Shown here: in pieces, positions 28,288 through 36,631 of the stretch
How positions within the stretch are numbered: position 1 is the first letter of the stretch
Layout: every line of letters begins with the position of its first letter
Assembly: GCA_026984795.1 (NCBI GenBank)
Contig: JALSRK010000051.1
Location: forward strand, 1-64,000
Length of the DNA stretch: 64,000 nt
From: Solibacteraceae bacterium
Lineage (GTDB): Bacteria; Acidobacteriota; Terriglobia; Bryobacterales; Bryobacteraceae
Direction: 5' to 3'
Program-made: the position numbers and the translations under genes
Notes under the pieces: model-generated
Seen by the model: the letters and a program-made list of their open reading frames with translations, nothing else
Told to the model about the DNA's origin: nothing
The model's database searches: none

Positions 28288-28386
28288 CCGCCCGGTGAGA
28301 TGCGGGGCCGGCGGGTGTCAGCGGGCCGAAAGATCCGATCCTGAGGCGCCCGGGCTCCCAGCGGACTCGGCGATTGGAGAACAGCG

Positions 28387-28977
28387 ATGCGAGCGACAGT
28401 AGCAGCGGTTTTTCTGATGTCGGCTCTATGGCTCGGCGCTCTTCCGGCAGCCGCGGGGGAGGCCGGGTGGATCAATATGTTCGACGGCAAGACCCTGGAC
28501 GGCTGGAAGGCGAACGAACACCCGGAAAGCTGGACCGTCAAAGACGGCTGCATCGTCGGCCACGGCGAGCGGAGCCATCTGTTCTGGATGAAGCGCAAAT
28601 GCCGCGACTGCGAGTTCCAGGCCGAAGTGAAGATCAGCGACGGCGGCAATTCGGGCATGTACTTTCGGGCGCAGTTCATGCCGGGCTGGCCGAAAGGCTA
28701 CGAGGCGCAAGTCAATTCGACCCACAAGGACTGGAAGCGCACCGGCAGCCTGTACAACTTCGTCAACATCAAGGAACAGCTCGTACCGCCGAACACGTGG
28801 TTCACCCAGCACATCATCGTCAAGGGCAATCACATCGTCATCAAGGTGAACGGCAAGAAGGTGGTGGACTACGTGGATGGGAAGAACACTTACACCGAGG
28901 GCTACCTGGCGCTACAGCAGCACGACCCGGGCAGCACGGTCTGGTACCGCAATCTGAAGATGCGCCCCCTGGATTGA
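28387..28977 (+). CDS. Secreted DUF1080 / 3-keto-disaccharide hydrolase family protein
   Basis: 196 aa with a Sec signal peptide (about 1-24). The DUF1080 jelly-roll fold is recognised by FNMFDGKTLDGW-like WINMFDGKTLDGWKA, the GGNSGMYFRAQ motif and the final RNLKMRPLD strand (compare IRIREL in the family). These proteins are abundant in Acidobacteria, Planctomycetes and Bacteroidetes, and some hydrolyse 3-keto-glycosides. The protein is single-domain and probably periplasmic. Confidence 0.88.
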   Translation: MRATVAAVFLMSALWLGALPAAAGEAGWINMFDGKTLDGWKANEHPESWTVKDGCIVGHGERSHLFWMKRKCRDCEFQAEVKISDGGNSGMYFRAQFMPGWPKGYEAQVNSTHKDWKRTGSLYNFVNIKEQLVPPNTWFTQHIIVKGNHIVIKVNGKKVVDYVDGKNTYTEGYLALQQHDPGSTVWYRNLKMRPLD

Positions 28978-29017
28978 CGGTTCGGGGCGGCGCGGCTTTT
29001 CCACCAGCGAAACGTCC

Positions 29018-30025
29018 TCAGAGCACCCGGGTGATCTCATCGGCGGCGAAGGCCGGGAGTTCTTCCAGGTTGCCCGCGCCCGGGGCGACAACCTCTCCGA
29101 TCACTGCCGCCTGAACCCCTGAGGCGGCGAGCATTTGTTCCACAGATTCCACCGCGTCCGGGCCGGCGGCGATGAGCAGCGACCCGGAGGCAAGCAGGCC
29201 CCAGGGATTCAAGCCTAAGGCGCTGCAGATCGTCCGGCATTCCGGCCGCACTTGGATCGCGCCGGGGTCGATTCTGAAGTCAGCTTCTCCGGCCTCGGCG
29301 AATTCCCGCAGGGCGGTGGCGATGCCGCCTTCGGTGGGATCGTGCATCGCCCGGACGCCGGGGATGCCGCGGACCAGCCGGGCGCAGGGGAGGATGGAGA
29401 TGCCGGGATCCTCGAGCCAGCGGGCGGCGGCGTCGATGACGGCTCGCGATACGCCGGCTTCGAGAAGGCGTTGGGCGTGCTCCCGGGCCAGGACGGCGCT
29501 GCCTTCGAGAGCTACCGGGCCGGCCTGCAAGAGAAGATCTCCCGGGCGCATGTGGCGGCTGAGCTTCAAACCCTGTCTGGGCGCCGTACCCAGCAAGGTG
29601 GCGCAGAGCAGCGGGCGGCCGAGACCGGCGGTGATTTCCGTATGGCCGCCGATGAGGCAGATCGACGCGCGGCGGCAGGCCCCGGCCAGTTCGTCGAGTA
29701 GAGAGAGGGCGTCGGTTTCCGGCACGCCCTCCGGGAGCAGGACAGTGGTCAGGAGCCAGCGGGGCTCGGCGCCCATGACGGCGATGTCGTTGCTGTTGAC
29801 CGCGATCAGGGAGTCAGCGGCGCCGCTGGAGGCCAAGGTGATGGGATCGGCCGCCGCCACCAGCAGCTCGGGGCCGCCGAGATCCAGCACGGCGGCGTCT
29901 TCGCCGGGCCGGGGACCGACGACAATCTCGTCTCCGGCCGCCGGCAATGAGGAAAGGAACCTGGTTAGCAGGGCCGCGGGAAGCTTACCCGTGGGCAGGC
30001 GCACCGTGCTATTCCTTATCTCCAT
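29018..30025 (-). CDS. AIR-synthase-related protein, HypE/ThiL-like
   Basis: 335 aa from ATG 30025. The N-terminal AIR-synthase ATP-binding half has GEDAAVLDLGGPELLVAAADP, then NSNDIAVMGAEPRWLLTTVLLP and LIGGHTEIT. The C-terminal half has PGDLLLQAGPVALEGSAVLARE and AMHDPTEGGIATALREFAEAG, as in HypE. HypE dehydrates a carboxamide to make the hydrogenase CN ligand, but no hyp or hydrogenase genes are nearby and HypE's C-terminal cysteine tail is absent. The true substrate is unknown. It is the last gene of the sigma/anti-sigma operon and overlaps the preceding gene by 10 nt. Confidence 0.8.
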   Translation of the reverse strand: MEIRNSTVRLPTGKLPAALLTRFLSSLPAAGDEIVVGPRPGEDAAVLDLGGPELLVAAADPITLASSGAADSLIAVNSNDIAVMGAEPRWLLTTVLLPEGVPETDALSLLDELAGACRRASICLIGGHTEITAGLGRPLLCATLLGTAPRQGLKLSRHMRPGDLLLQAGPVALEGSAVLAREHAQRLLEAGVSRAVIDAAARWLEDPGISILPCARLVRGIPGVRAMHDPTEGGIATALREFAEAGEADFRIDPGAIQVRPECRTICSALGLNPWGLLASGSLLIAAGPDAVESVEQMLAASGVQAAVIGEVVAPGAGNLEELPAFAADEITRVL

Positions 30026-30453
30026 CCGCGCCGGGGCGGGTGGGGCTTCTTGCCGCCCTCGCGGACTTTCTTGCGGCGCTGGGCCCGTTCCCGGCGGAGC
30101 TTTTCGTAGTCGGCGCGCTGTTCTTCGGTGAGCATCGCCATGATGGCTTCGCGCTGTGCCTTGATGATCTCGGACTTGCGGGGTTTGATCGTCTCTTCTT
30201 CGAGGGTCTGGAACTTTTCCCTGGTTTCGTCGAGGATCTGGTTGAGGCGCGCGACCTGGTCGGGGGTGAGGTGAAGGCGGGAGCGCATCGTCTCCACGTA
30301 GCGGGCCCGCCATTCCTCCGGCGACAAGTGCCGGCGCGCGGAGGCTTCGGCGGATCTGGTGCGGAACAGATGGTAGCCGAGCCCGCCGACGGCCACTCCG
30401 CTGAGGAAGACCAGGCTGAGCCAAAAGGCGAGAGTACGCGTAGAGCGGTTCAT
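30016..30453 (-). CDS. Membrane-anchored Spy/CpxP-like (LTxxQ) periplasmic protein
   Basis: 145 aa from ATG 30453. One N-terminal membrane anchor (LAFWLSLVFLSGVAVGGLGYHL), then a helical, strongly charged domain with LHLTPDQVARLNQILDETR and AMLTEEQRADYEKLRRER, the two LTxxQ-type motifs seen in Spy, CpxP and CnrX-like proteins. The C-terminus is Lys/Arg-rich. In ECF operons such proteins can sense periplasmic stress or metals. It overlaps the anti-sigma gene by 4 nt and the AIR-synthase-like gene by 10 nt. Confidence 0.75.
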   Translation of the reverse strand: MNRSTRTLAFWLSLVFLSGVAVGGLGYHLFRTRSAEASARRHLSPEEWRARYVETMRSRLHLTPDQVARLNQILDETREKFQTLEEETIKPRKSEIIKAQREAIMAMLTEEQRADYEKLRRERAQRRKKVREGGKKPHPPRRGWR

Positions 30454-30782
30454 TGCGATTCGGGAGGTTCGAACGAGACGACTTCCATGTACGCCATCGT
30501 TTCCAGCGCCGGACTGCCTTCGAGCGTCTCGAGGTAAGTGGCGGTGTCGACCGGCGGTTCCGGGGCGCGGGGCAGCAACAGGTACACGCCCATCAAGAGG
30601 CAAAGGGTTGCCGCAGCGGCCACGAACCCGGCGGCCCATCGCGGGACCAGAGCGGGCAGGCGGCGGCGGGCCTCGATGCGCCGCCAAATCCCAGGCATGA
30701 ATTCAGGACTGGGCGCCGGCGCCGGACACGCCTCCCGGTAGGCGGCGAACAGCCGGTCCAAGTCCTTTTGTTCGTCAGTCAT
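30450..30782 (-). CDS. Putative anti-sigma factor, single membrane span
   Basis: 110 aa. A cytoplasmic N-terminal helical part (TDEQKDLDRLFAAYREACP, then PGIWRRIEARRR), one membrane helix (about 48-68: AAGFVAAAATLCLLMGVYLL) and a short periplasmic tail. There is no classic zinc-binding HxxxCxxC motif. Position (21 nt after the ECF sigma gene) and topology suggest it holds the sigma factor at the membrane. Assignment is from context more than sequence. Confidence 0.65.
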   Translation of the reverse strand: MTDEQKDLDRLFAAYREACPAPAPSPEFMPGIWRRIEARRRLPALVPRWAAGFVAAAATLCLLMGVYLLLPRAPEPPVDTATYLETLEGSPALETMAYMEVVSFEPPESQ

Positions 30783-30803
30783 TTCCGATGCCCTCGTTTC
30801 GAT

Positions 30804-31403
30804 TCATCGGCTTCCCACTTGGTTGTGCGCGGCCGCCTGTGAGCGCCGGTAGGCGCGGAGCACACGCCGGCGGGCGCGAAACAGCCGGACTTTGAGAGCG
30901 TTTTCGCTGGCCCCGTAGATCTGCTGGAGTTCCTTCAGCGAAAGCCCTTCGATCTCCTTCAAGGTCAGCAGGATACGGTCTTCCTCGGAAACCTCGGCAA
31001 GCAAGGACCGCACGAAGTCCCGGAGGCGCCCCTTCCGCTCCTGCTCGTCACAGATGCGAGTGCCCTCGGCCGCATCGGCCAACAACATCTGCTGGTCGGA
31101 GAGATCCGCCATTCTCGTCTCCGGCCGCCTCCTTTGCCGCCGCAAGTAATCGTAGGCCGCGTTGACGGTCAGACGGTACAGCCACGGTTCGAAGACGTCG
31201 GGTGAGCGCAGCTGCTGTAAAGAGAAATAGAGGCGGACGAAGACCTCCTGCGCGACGTCCTCGACGTCTTCGGGGCGGCCGATGAGGCGGGCGATCGTCC
31301 CGAGGATTCGTTTCCGGTACGCCTGTACCAGCTCGTTGAAAGCCTCATCGTCACCCTTCCGGGCGCGCCGGACTAGCGAATCAGCAGGGTGCACACCGTC
31401 CAT
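30804..31403 (-). CDS. ECF-type RNA polymerase sigma factor
   Basis: 199 aa from ATG 31403 (GTG 31415 is possible). Region 2: FNELVQAYRKRILGTIARLI, then DVEDVAQEVFVRLYFSLQQL and PWLYRLTVNAAYDYLRR. Region 4 helix-turn-helix: EEDRILLTLKEIEGLSLKEL and YGASENALKVRLFRARRRVL. It would direct transcription of an envelope-stress-type regulon and probably its own operon (sigma, anti-sigma, Spy-like, AIR-synthase-like). Confidence 0.93.
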   Translation of the reverse strand: MDGVHPADSLVRRARKGDDEAFNELVQAYRKRILGTIARLIGRPEDVEDVAQEVFVRLYFSLQQLRSPDVFEPWLYRLTVNAAYDYLRRQRRRPETRMADLSDQQMLLADAAEGTRICDEQERKGRLRDFVRSLLAEVSEEDRILLTLKEIEGLSLKELQQIYGASENALKVRLFRARRRVLRAYRRSQAAAHNQVGSR

Positions 31404-31530
31404 CCCACCCGGCACGCAGTCGGCGCGTTTCTTGCCGCACCCAAAACGAAAGGCGTGCCGCTCAACCGTCAGGTTACTAGTGGTCTGGGGCGGTTTTCAA
31501 TGCCCGGCGCGTCCGGAAGGGCTGGACGCC

Positions 31531-31743
31531 TCATCGGGCAGGGCTTGCCACGCGGTCGCCGCAAGCCAAGACACCCGGGGAACTCGACGGTCCCAATCGT
31601 GCGGGGAGATCTGCCGGAGCAGACCGCGAGTATTCCTGAAGCAACGCAATGAGGTTCTCCACTACCAGGCGGCGCTGGTAGAGCCGTTGCAACATCTGAT
31701 CGATATTCCGGGTTCCGGGGGAGGTGTACTGCTGTTTCCTCAT
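31531..31743 (-). CDS. Short helical protein, unknown
   Basis: 70 aa from ATG 31743. The first half is a predicted amphipathic helix (RNIDQMLQRLYQRRLVVENLIALLQEY); the second half is Pro/Ala/Gly-rich. Short proteins with a comparable helix followed by a variable tail are common in acidobacteria, but I cannot name a family. No good ribosome-binding site is seen. It is divergent from the helicase gene and preceded by the AGTACT palindrome. It may not be real; the stretch 31404-31530 holds nothing else I can identify. Confidence 0.4.
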   Translation of the reverse strand: MRKQQYTSPGTRNIDQMLQRLYQRRLVVENLIALLQEYSRSAPADLPARLGPSSSPGVLACGDRVASPAR

Positions 31744-31758
31744 GGTAGAAACTATACC

Positions 31759-31773
31759 AGTACTAGGAGTACT
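31759..31773. promoter_or_regulatory. Palindrome AGTACT-AGG-AGTACT
   Basis: A 6-3-6 inverted repeat in the AT-rich divergent region between 31743 and 31890. Further on, GTGGG/CCCAC half-sites with a TATACCCA core (around 31806-31815) recall the TATACCCA half-site at 16051-16058. It looks like an operator for a repressor of the BlaI/PadR kind. Inference. Confidence 0.35.
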
Positions 31774-31889
31774 ATGCAAGAAAAATTTGAGGTATTTGTG
31801 GGGATTTCTATACCCACATTTGAGGGTGTCGGCAGTGCCGTGCGGCGAGTCCGGGCCATGTTAAGATTGACAGTGCCCCGCTCAGTCGA

Positions 31890-34220
31890 ATGAACTTCCT
31901 GGACGATTTGAACCCCGCGCAACGGGAAGCTGTGCGTCATTACGAAGGCCCGCTGCTGGTGCTGGCCGGCGCCGGGAGCGGGAAGACGCGTGTGATCACC
32001 TACCGCATTGGCTATCTGATCGAGGCGCATGAGGTTCCGGGACGCTCGATCCTGGCGGTGACCTTCACCAACAAGGCCGCCGAGGAGATGCGGGAGCGGG
32101 TACAGGCTTTACTGGCCGGCCATGGCCGTTTCGATCTGCCGCTGGTCTCGACTTTCCATTCGTTTTGTGTCCGGTTGCTGCGCCGGGACGGCGCCGGTCT
32201 GACGCAGTGGCGTCCGGGTTTCACGCCGGAGTTCGTGATTTATGACGAAGACGACCAATTGGCCACGGTGAAGGCGGTGTACCGGCATCTGGGACTGGAC
32301 GAGAAGCTCCTTCCCTACCGGACGGCGCTCGCGCGGATCAGTCAGGCGAAGACCCGGGGGGTGACGGCGGTGGAGATGCACGCCCAGGCGACGGATCCGA
32401 ACACGGCGCGGCTGGCGGTGATCTACGAGGAGTACGAGGCCAGGCTGCGGCGGGCCAACGCGCTGGATTTCGATGATTTGTTGCTGGAAGCGGTGCGGCT
32501 GCTGCGGCATGATGACCGGGTCCGGCGGGCATACAACGAACGTTTCCGGTTTCTGCTGGTGGACGAGTACCAGGACACGAACCGCACGCAATACGAACTG
32601 ATGCGGCTGCTCACCGAGGCGCACCACAACGTGTGCGTCGTCGGGGATGAAGACCAGGCGATCTACAGTTGGCGCGGAGCCGACATCCGGAACATCCTGG
32701 AGTTCGAACGGGACTTTCCGGAGGCGGTGATCATCCGGCTGGAGGAGAACTACCGGTCCACGAAGAACATCCTCGAGGCGGCTGGAGCGGTGGTGGCGCA
32801 CAACACCCAGCGCAAGGGCAAGACCTTGTGGACGCGGGCGCCGGCCGGGGAGAAACTCCGGCTCTATGAAGCTGCGGATGCGGAGAACGAGGCGCTCTAC
32901 ATCGCCGACACGATCCATGGCCTGCTCGAAAGGGAGCCGGAGGTCCGGGTGGCGGTGCTCTACCGGACGAACGCCCAGTCGCGGCAGCTCGAAGAGGCGC
33001 TGCGGCGTTACGGAATCGAGTACATGGTCGTTGGCGGGCTGAGCTTCTATCAGCGAGCGGAAGTCAAAGACGTCCTGGCGTACTTGAAGCTTACGCTGAA
33101 TCCCCACGACGATGTCAGCCTGTTGCGGATCATCAACCGGCCGGCGCGGGGCATCGGGCGGGTTACGGTGGACCAGCTCCTGGCGCACGGCCGCGGCCGC
33201 CGTCTCTCGGCGTGGGAAGCGGTGGGATCGCTGCTCGAGGCGGGGGGCCTGCCGGCCCGGAGCCAGGCGGCCCTGGCGGCTTTCCGCTCGCTGTTGAGCG
33301 GTTTGATCGAAGCCGCACGGACCGAAGCCGTTGATCGACTCCTCAGCCGCATTGTGGAGGAGACCGGTTACGCCCGGATGCTGGAGGCAGCGGGCACTCC
33401 CGAAGCGGAGTCGCGGCTCGAGAACCTCAACGAGTTGATCAACGCGGCCGCCGACGCCGCCGCGCGGGGCGAATCCGTGGCCGAATTCCTCGACCACACG
33501 GCGCTGGTTTCCGATGCCGATCAGGTGGACCCGGCGGCGCGGGTGTCGCTGCTGACGATGCACAATGCCAAGGGGCTCGAATGGCCGGTGGTTTTCATCG
33601 CCGGGATGGAGGAGGGCCTTTTTCCACATATCCGGTCGCTCGAATCGGCCGATGGGATGGAGGAAGAGCGCCGACTGTGCTACGTGGCGATGACGCGGGC
33701 CCAGAAGCGGCTGTTGTTGAGCTGGGCGCGGGAGCGGCGGCGTTTCGGCGGCGGGTCGAACGAGCCGCGCCAGCCGTCGCGGTTTCTTGCCGAGATTCCC
33801 GAGAAGTACACGGTGAGGTTCGGCGAGTCGGCAGCTGCGGCAGCCGAAAGCCTGGATCTGTTCGCGGAGCGGCACGCCGTGCGGCGGGCGGTGGAGAGGA
33901 ACACCTACACGGGAAAGACTTATAATTCACTAGAGAACATCGCCCAGTTTTTCCGGGAGCGAGGTCTCGAACCGCCCCGGGCAGCCGCCGAAGCGGAGGG
34001 GCGCCGGCAACGGACGAAGACTCCGCCGGCGGAGCAGCGTGAAAGGAAGCCCCGGAAGCGGTTCCGCTCAGGGGTCATGGTAGAGCACCCCCGTTTCGGG
34101 CGGGGGATGGTGCTCCGGCAGGAAGGCGAGGGCGATGAGGCGAAACTCACCATCAACTTTCAGGATTACGGCCTGAGGAAGATGGTGGTGAAATATGCAT
34201 CGTTGAAGATAGCCGAATGA
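31890..34220 (+). CDS. pcrA: UvrD/PcrA-family ATP-dependent 3'-5' DNA helicase
   Basis: 776 aa. Superfamily 1 motifs are in order: Q-motif LNPAQREAV, Walker A LAGAGSGKTRVI, Ia AVTFTNKAAEEM, II VDEYQDTN, III GDEDQAIYSWRGAD, IV LEENYRSTKNIL, V SLLTMHNAKGLEWPVVF and VI EERRLCYVAMTRAQKRL. The basic C-terminal tail ends in a Tudor-like PcrA domain (VEHPRFGRGMVL, then INFQDYGLRKM) that binds RNA polymerase in PcrA/UvrD. It acts in repair and in clearing replication-transcription conflicts. Full length. It overlaps the next small ORF by 4 nt. Confidence 0.96.
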   Translation: MNFLDDLNPAQREAVRHYEGPLLVLAGAGSGKTRVITYRIGYLIEAHEVPGRSILAVTFTNKAAEEMRERVQALLAGHGRFDLPLVSTFHSFCVRLLRRDGAGLTQWRPGFTPEFVIYDEDDQLATVKAVYRHLGLDEKLLPYRTALARISQAKTRGVTAVEMHAQATDPNTARLAVIYEEYEARLRRANALDFDDLLLEAVRLLRHDDRVRRAYNERFRFLLVDEYQDTNRTQYELMRLLTEAHHNVCVVGDEDQAIYSWRGADIRNILEFERDFPEAVIIRLEENYRSTKNILEAAGAVVAHNTQRKGKTLWTRAPAGEKLRLYEAADAENEALYIADTIHGLLEREPEVRVAVLYRTNAQSRQLEEALRRYGIEYMVVGGLSFYQRAEVKDVLAYLKLTLNPHDDVSLLRIINRPARGIGRVTVDQLLAHGRGRRLSAWEAVGSLLEAGGLPARSQAALAAFRSLLSGLIEAARTEAVDRLLSRIVEETGYARMLEAAGTPEAESRLENLNELINAAADAAARGESVAEFLDHTALVSDADQVDPAARVSLLTMHNAKGLEWPVVFIAGMEEGLFPHIRSLESADGMEEERRLCYVAMTRAQKRLLLSWARERRRFGGGSNEPRQPSRFLAEIPEKYTVRFGESAAAAAESLDLFAERHAVRRAVERNTYTGKTYNSLENIAQFFRERGLEPPRAAAEAEGRRQRTKTPPAEQRERKPRKRFRSGVMVEHPRFGRGMVLRQEGEGDEAKLTINFQDYGLRKMVVKYASLKIAE

Positions 34221-34375
34221 ATACCAAGCACATCACCGACAGAGCCGAGCGCAAGAGGTTGAAACGGGAGGCGCGAAAGAAGGCGCCGGCGAAGCAGAAG
34301 AGGCCCCCCGACGTGCCCCGGGGCGCTCACAAGAAGAAGGTTCCGAAGATGGCCAAGGGGCAGAGCCGGCGGTAG
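34217..34375 (+). CDS. Small, very basic protein coupled to pcrA
   Basis: 52 aa, starting MNTKHITDRAERKRLKRE. Its ATG overlaps the pcrA stop (ATGA). About 40% of residues are Lys or Arg with no hydrophobic core, so it is probably disordered and nucleic-acid binding. I know no family. Tight overlap with pcrA and an unbroken basic composition argue that it is real; the next start (34409) follows after 33 bp. Confidence 0.55.
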   Translation: MNTKHITDRAERKRLKREARKKAPAKQKRPPDVPRGAHKKKVPKMAKGQSRR

Positions 34376-34408
34376 AGGGCCGCTATTGCCTGGCAGCGGG
34401 CGCCGCCG

Positions 34409-35905
34409 ATGTCATCGCAACTGTTCCGGACCAAGTCCATCGAGGCGCTGGTCGCTTCCGCGGAACGGGAAGACCGACGCCTGAAGCGCACTCTGGGGCC
34501 GCTGAGCTTGACCGCGCTCGGGCTCGGGGCGGTGATCGGGTCGGGAATCTTCGTTCTCACCGGGACCGCCGCCGCCGGTGAAACGCTGAGCTATCACTCG
34601 GTCTTGCACGCGCCGGTTCTGGACCTCTTCTTGCACGGATCGGCGACGGGGTCCACGATCGGACGGCCGGGCGCCGGTCCGGCGATTGCCCTCTCGTTCC
34701 TGCTGGTAGCGGTGGCCTGCGGCTTCGCGGCCCTGTGTTTCGCCGAACTGGCTTCGATGATCCCGGTGGCTGGCAGCACCTACACGTATGCCTACGCCAC
34801 CCTGGGAGAGATTTTCGCCTGGATCATCGGCTGGGATCTGATTCTCGAGTACGCTGTGTCCAACATGGCCGTGGCGGTGGGATTCTCCGCCTATTTCAAC
34901 GACATACTGGACAATGTCTTCGGCTTGCAGATCCCCCCTCAGCTTGCCCAACCGATGATCGTCGGCGGTGAGTTCTCGGGCGCCTGGTTCAACCTGCCGG
35001 CGACGCTGATCCTGGTGATCCTGACGGTGATCCTGGTGCATGGGGTGCGCGAGAGCGCCCGGACGAACAACGCGATGGTGATGGTGAAGATCACGGCCAT
35101 CCTTATTTTCGTCATCGCCGCCGCCAGAGCCGTGGATCCGGGCAATTGGCATCCCTTCATGCCGAACGGCTGGCAGGGGGTGCTGACGGGCGGGGCGATC
35201 GTGTTCTTCACCTACATCGGCTTCGATTCGGTCTCCACGGCGGCCGAGGAATGCCGGAAGCCGCAGCGGGACCTGCCTATCGGGATCATCGCCACACTGG
35301 TGCTGTGCGCCATCCTGTACACGTCGGTGGCGCTGGTGCTGACGGGAATCGCGGACTGGCGCACCCTGAACAATGCGGCGCCGGTGGCCAACGCGCTCAA
35401 GGCGATCGGAATGGACGGCGTGCGCCGCTGGGTGAGCATTGGAGCGGTGGTGGGCATGGTCTCGTCGCTGCTGGTGTACCAGTACGGGCAGGCGCGGATT
35501 TGGTTTGCCATGTCCCGGGACAAGCTCTTGCCTGACGTCTTCTCGAAGGTGCACCGGAAGTACCGCACACCGCATGTCAGCACCTGGGTGGCCGGGCTGG
35601 CGGTGGGGATTCCGGCCGGGATTTGGGACATTGGGACGTTCGCCGACCTTTCCAACATCGGCACCCTGTTTGCGTTCATCGTAGTATCAGCGGGGGTGAT
35701 CCTGCTGCGCAGGCGGCAGCCGGAAAGACCCCGCGGGTTCCGCGTTCCGCTGGTGCCATGGCTGCCGCTGCTCTCGATCGGCTGCTGTTTGCTGCTGATG
35801 CTGAGCCTGCCGCTCGAGACCTGGCTGCGCTTTGGCGTCTGGCTGGTGATCGGAATGGGAATCTATTTTGGATTCAGTAAGAAACGGAGCGAACTCGCAC
35901 AATGA
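34409..35905 (+). CDS. APC-family amino-acid permease (cationic amino-acid transporter type)
   Basis: 498 aa, about twelve to thirteen membrane segments. The family opening LGLGAVIGSGIFVLTGTAA carries the Gly-rich unwound TM1. TM2-3 read IALSFLLVAVACGFAALCFAEL, and TM6 is FTYIGFDSVSTAAEECRKPQRD. This matches the CAT/YfnA group that imports amino acids by proton symport. The specific amino acid cannot be read. The stop overlaps the methyltransferase start by 4 nt. Confidence 0.9.
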   Translation: MSSQLFRTKSIEALVASAEREDRRLKRTLGPLSLTALGLGAVIGSGIFVLTGTAAAGETLSYHSVLHAPVLDLFLHGSATGSTIGRPGAGPAIALSFLLVAVACGFAALCFAELASMIPVAGSTYTYAYATLGEIFAWIIGWDLILEYAVSNMAVAVGFSAYFNDILDNVFGLQIPPQLAQPMIVGGEFSGAWFNLPATLILVILTVILVHGVRESARTNNAMVMVKITAILIFVIAAARAVDPGNWHPFMPNGWQGVLTGGAIVFFTYIGFDSVSTAAEECRKPQRDLPIGIIATLVLCAILYTSVALVLTGIADWRTLNNAAPVANALKAIGMDGVRRWVSIGAVVGMVSSLLVYQYGQARIWFAMSRDKLLPDVFSKVHRKYRTPHVSTWVAGLAVGIPAGIWDIGTFADLSNIGTLFAFIVVSAGVILLRRRQPERPRGFRVPLVPWLPLLSIGCCLLLMLSLPLETWLRFGVWLVIGMGIYFGFSKKRSELAQ

Positions 35906-36525
35906 GACCACTGATCTTCCTGCTGGCGGCCGGCGCTCTGGCGTGGCCGCAAACGGGCCATGAACGCCACCATCCACCGCGGCACGAGGGCGCCTATGAG
36001 CGGGCGCTCGAGGCTCCCTCGCGCGCCGAATGGCAGCAGCCGGACAAGGTGGTGGCCGCGCTGCGACTGCGTCGAGACGAGGTGGTAGCCGACATCGGAG
36101 CGGGGACGGGCTACTTCACGCGGCGCTTCGCACCGCTGGTGGCCCGGGTGTATGCCGTGGACATCAGCGCGAAGCGGCTGGAGCGCGTGGCAGAGGCGGG
36201 CTTGCCGAACGTGAAGATCGTTCACGCCGATCCCGACGATCCGAAACTGCCGCCCCAATCGGTAGACACGATCTTCTTCTGCAACGTGCTGCACCACATC
36301 GCGGAACGCCCGGCCTATTTCGAGAAACTGGCTCGGGCGCTGAAGCCGGACGGGCGGGTAGTGAACATAGACTTCTACAAGCGGGAGCTGCCGGTGGGGC
36401 CGCCGGTCTCGATGAAGCTGACCGCAGAAGAGGTGACCAAAGAGTTCGAGAAGGCCGGCTTCCGGCTGGCCGAGCAGTTCGACTTCCTGCCTTACCAGTA
36501 CTTCCTGATCTTCGAAAAGAAGTGA
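35902..36525 (+). CDS. Class I SAM-dependent methyltransferase with a signal-like N-terminus
   Basis: 207 aa. The SAM-binding fold is clear: motif I VVADIGAGTGYFTRRFA, acidic loop VYAVDISAKRLE, motif II/III SVDTIFFCNVLHH and a family-typical end (LPYQYFLIFEKK). Unusually the protein begins MRPLIFLLAAGALAWPQTG, which reads like a Sec signal peptide, followed by a His-rich segment (HERHHPPRHEG). SAM is not available in the periplasm, so either the N-terminus stays as a membrane anchor or the start is wrong; no good downstream start exists before the SAM motif. Overlaps the permease by 4 nt. Confidence 0.82.
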   Translation: MRPLIFLLAAGALAWPQTGHERHHPPRHEGAYERALEAPSRAEWQQPDKVVAALRLRRDEVVADIGAGTGYFTRRFAPLVARVYAVDISAKRLERVAEAGLPNVKIVHADPDDPKLPPQSVDTIFFCNVLHHIAERPAYFEKLARALKPDGRVVNIDFYKRELPVGPPVSMKLTAEEVTKEFEKAGFRLAEQFDFLPYQYFLIFEKK

Positions 36526-36526
36526 T

Positions 36527-36566
36527 CCGGCGCCCCGCGCTTGCGGGGGCGCCGGCGGTTTGGTTT
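36527..36566 (+). terminator. Rho-independent terminator after the methyltransferase
   Basis: Perfect 10-bp stem CCGGCGCCCC / GGGGCGCCGG (36527-36536 and 36546-36555) with a 9-nt loop, starting 1 nt after the stop codon and followed by the T-rich tract GGTTTGGTTT. Ends the permease-methyltransferase operon. Confidence 0.75.
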
Positions 36567-36631
36567 CGTTCTCCTGCAACTTGACAAGGGTCCCTGCCGG
36601 GCGAATAATCGGGCAAGTCCGGGAGGGACTC

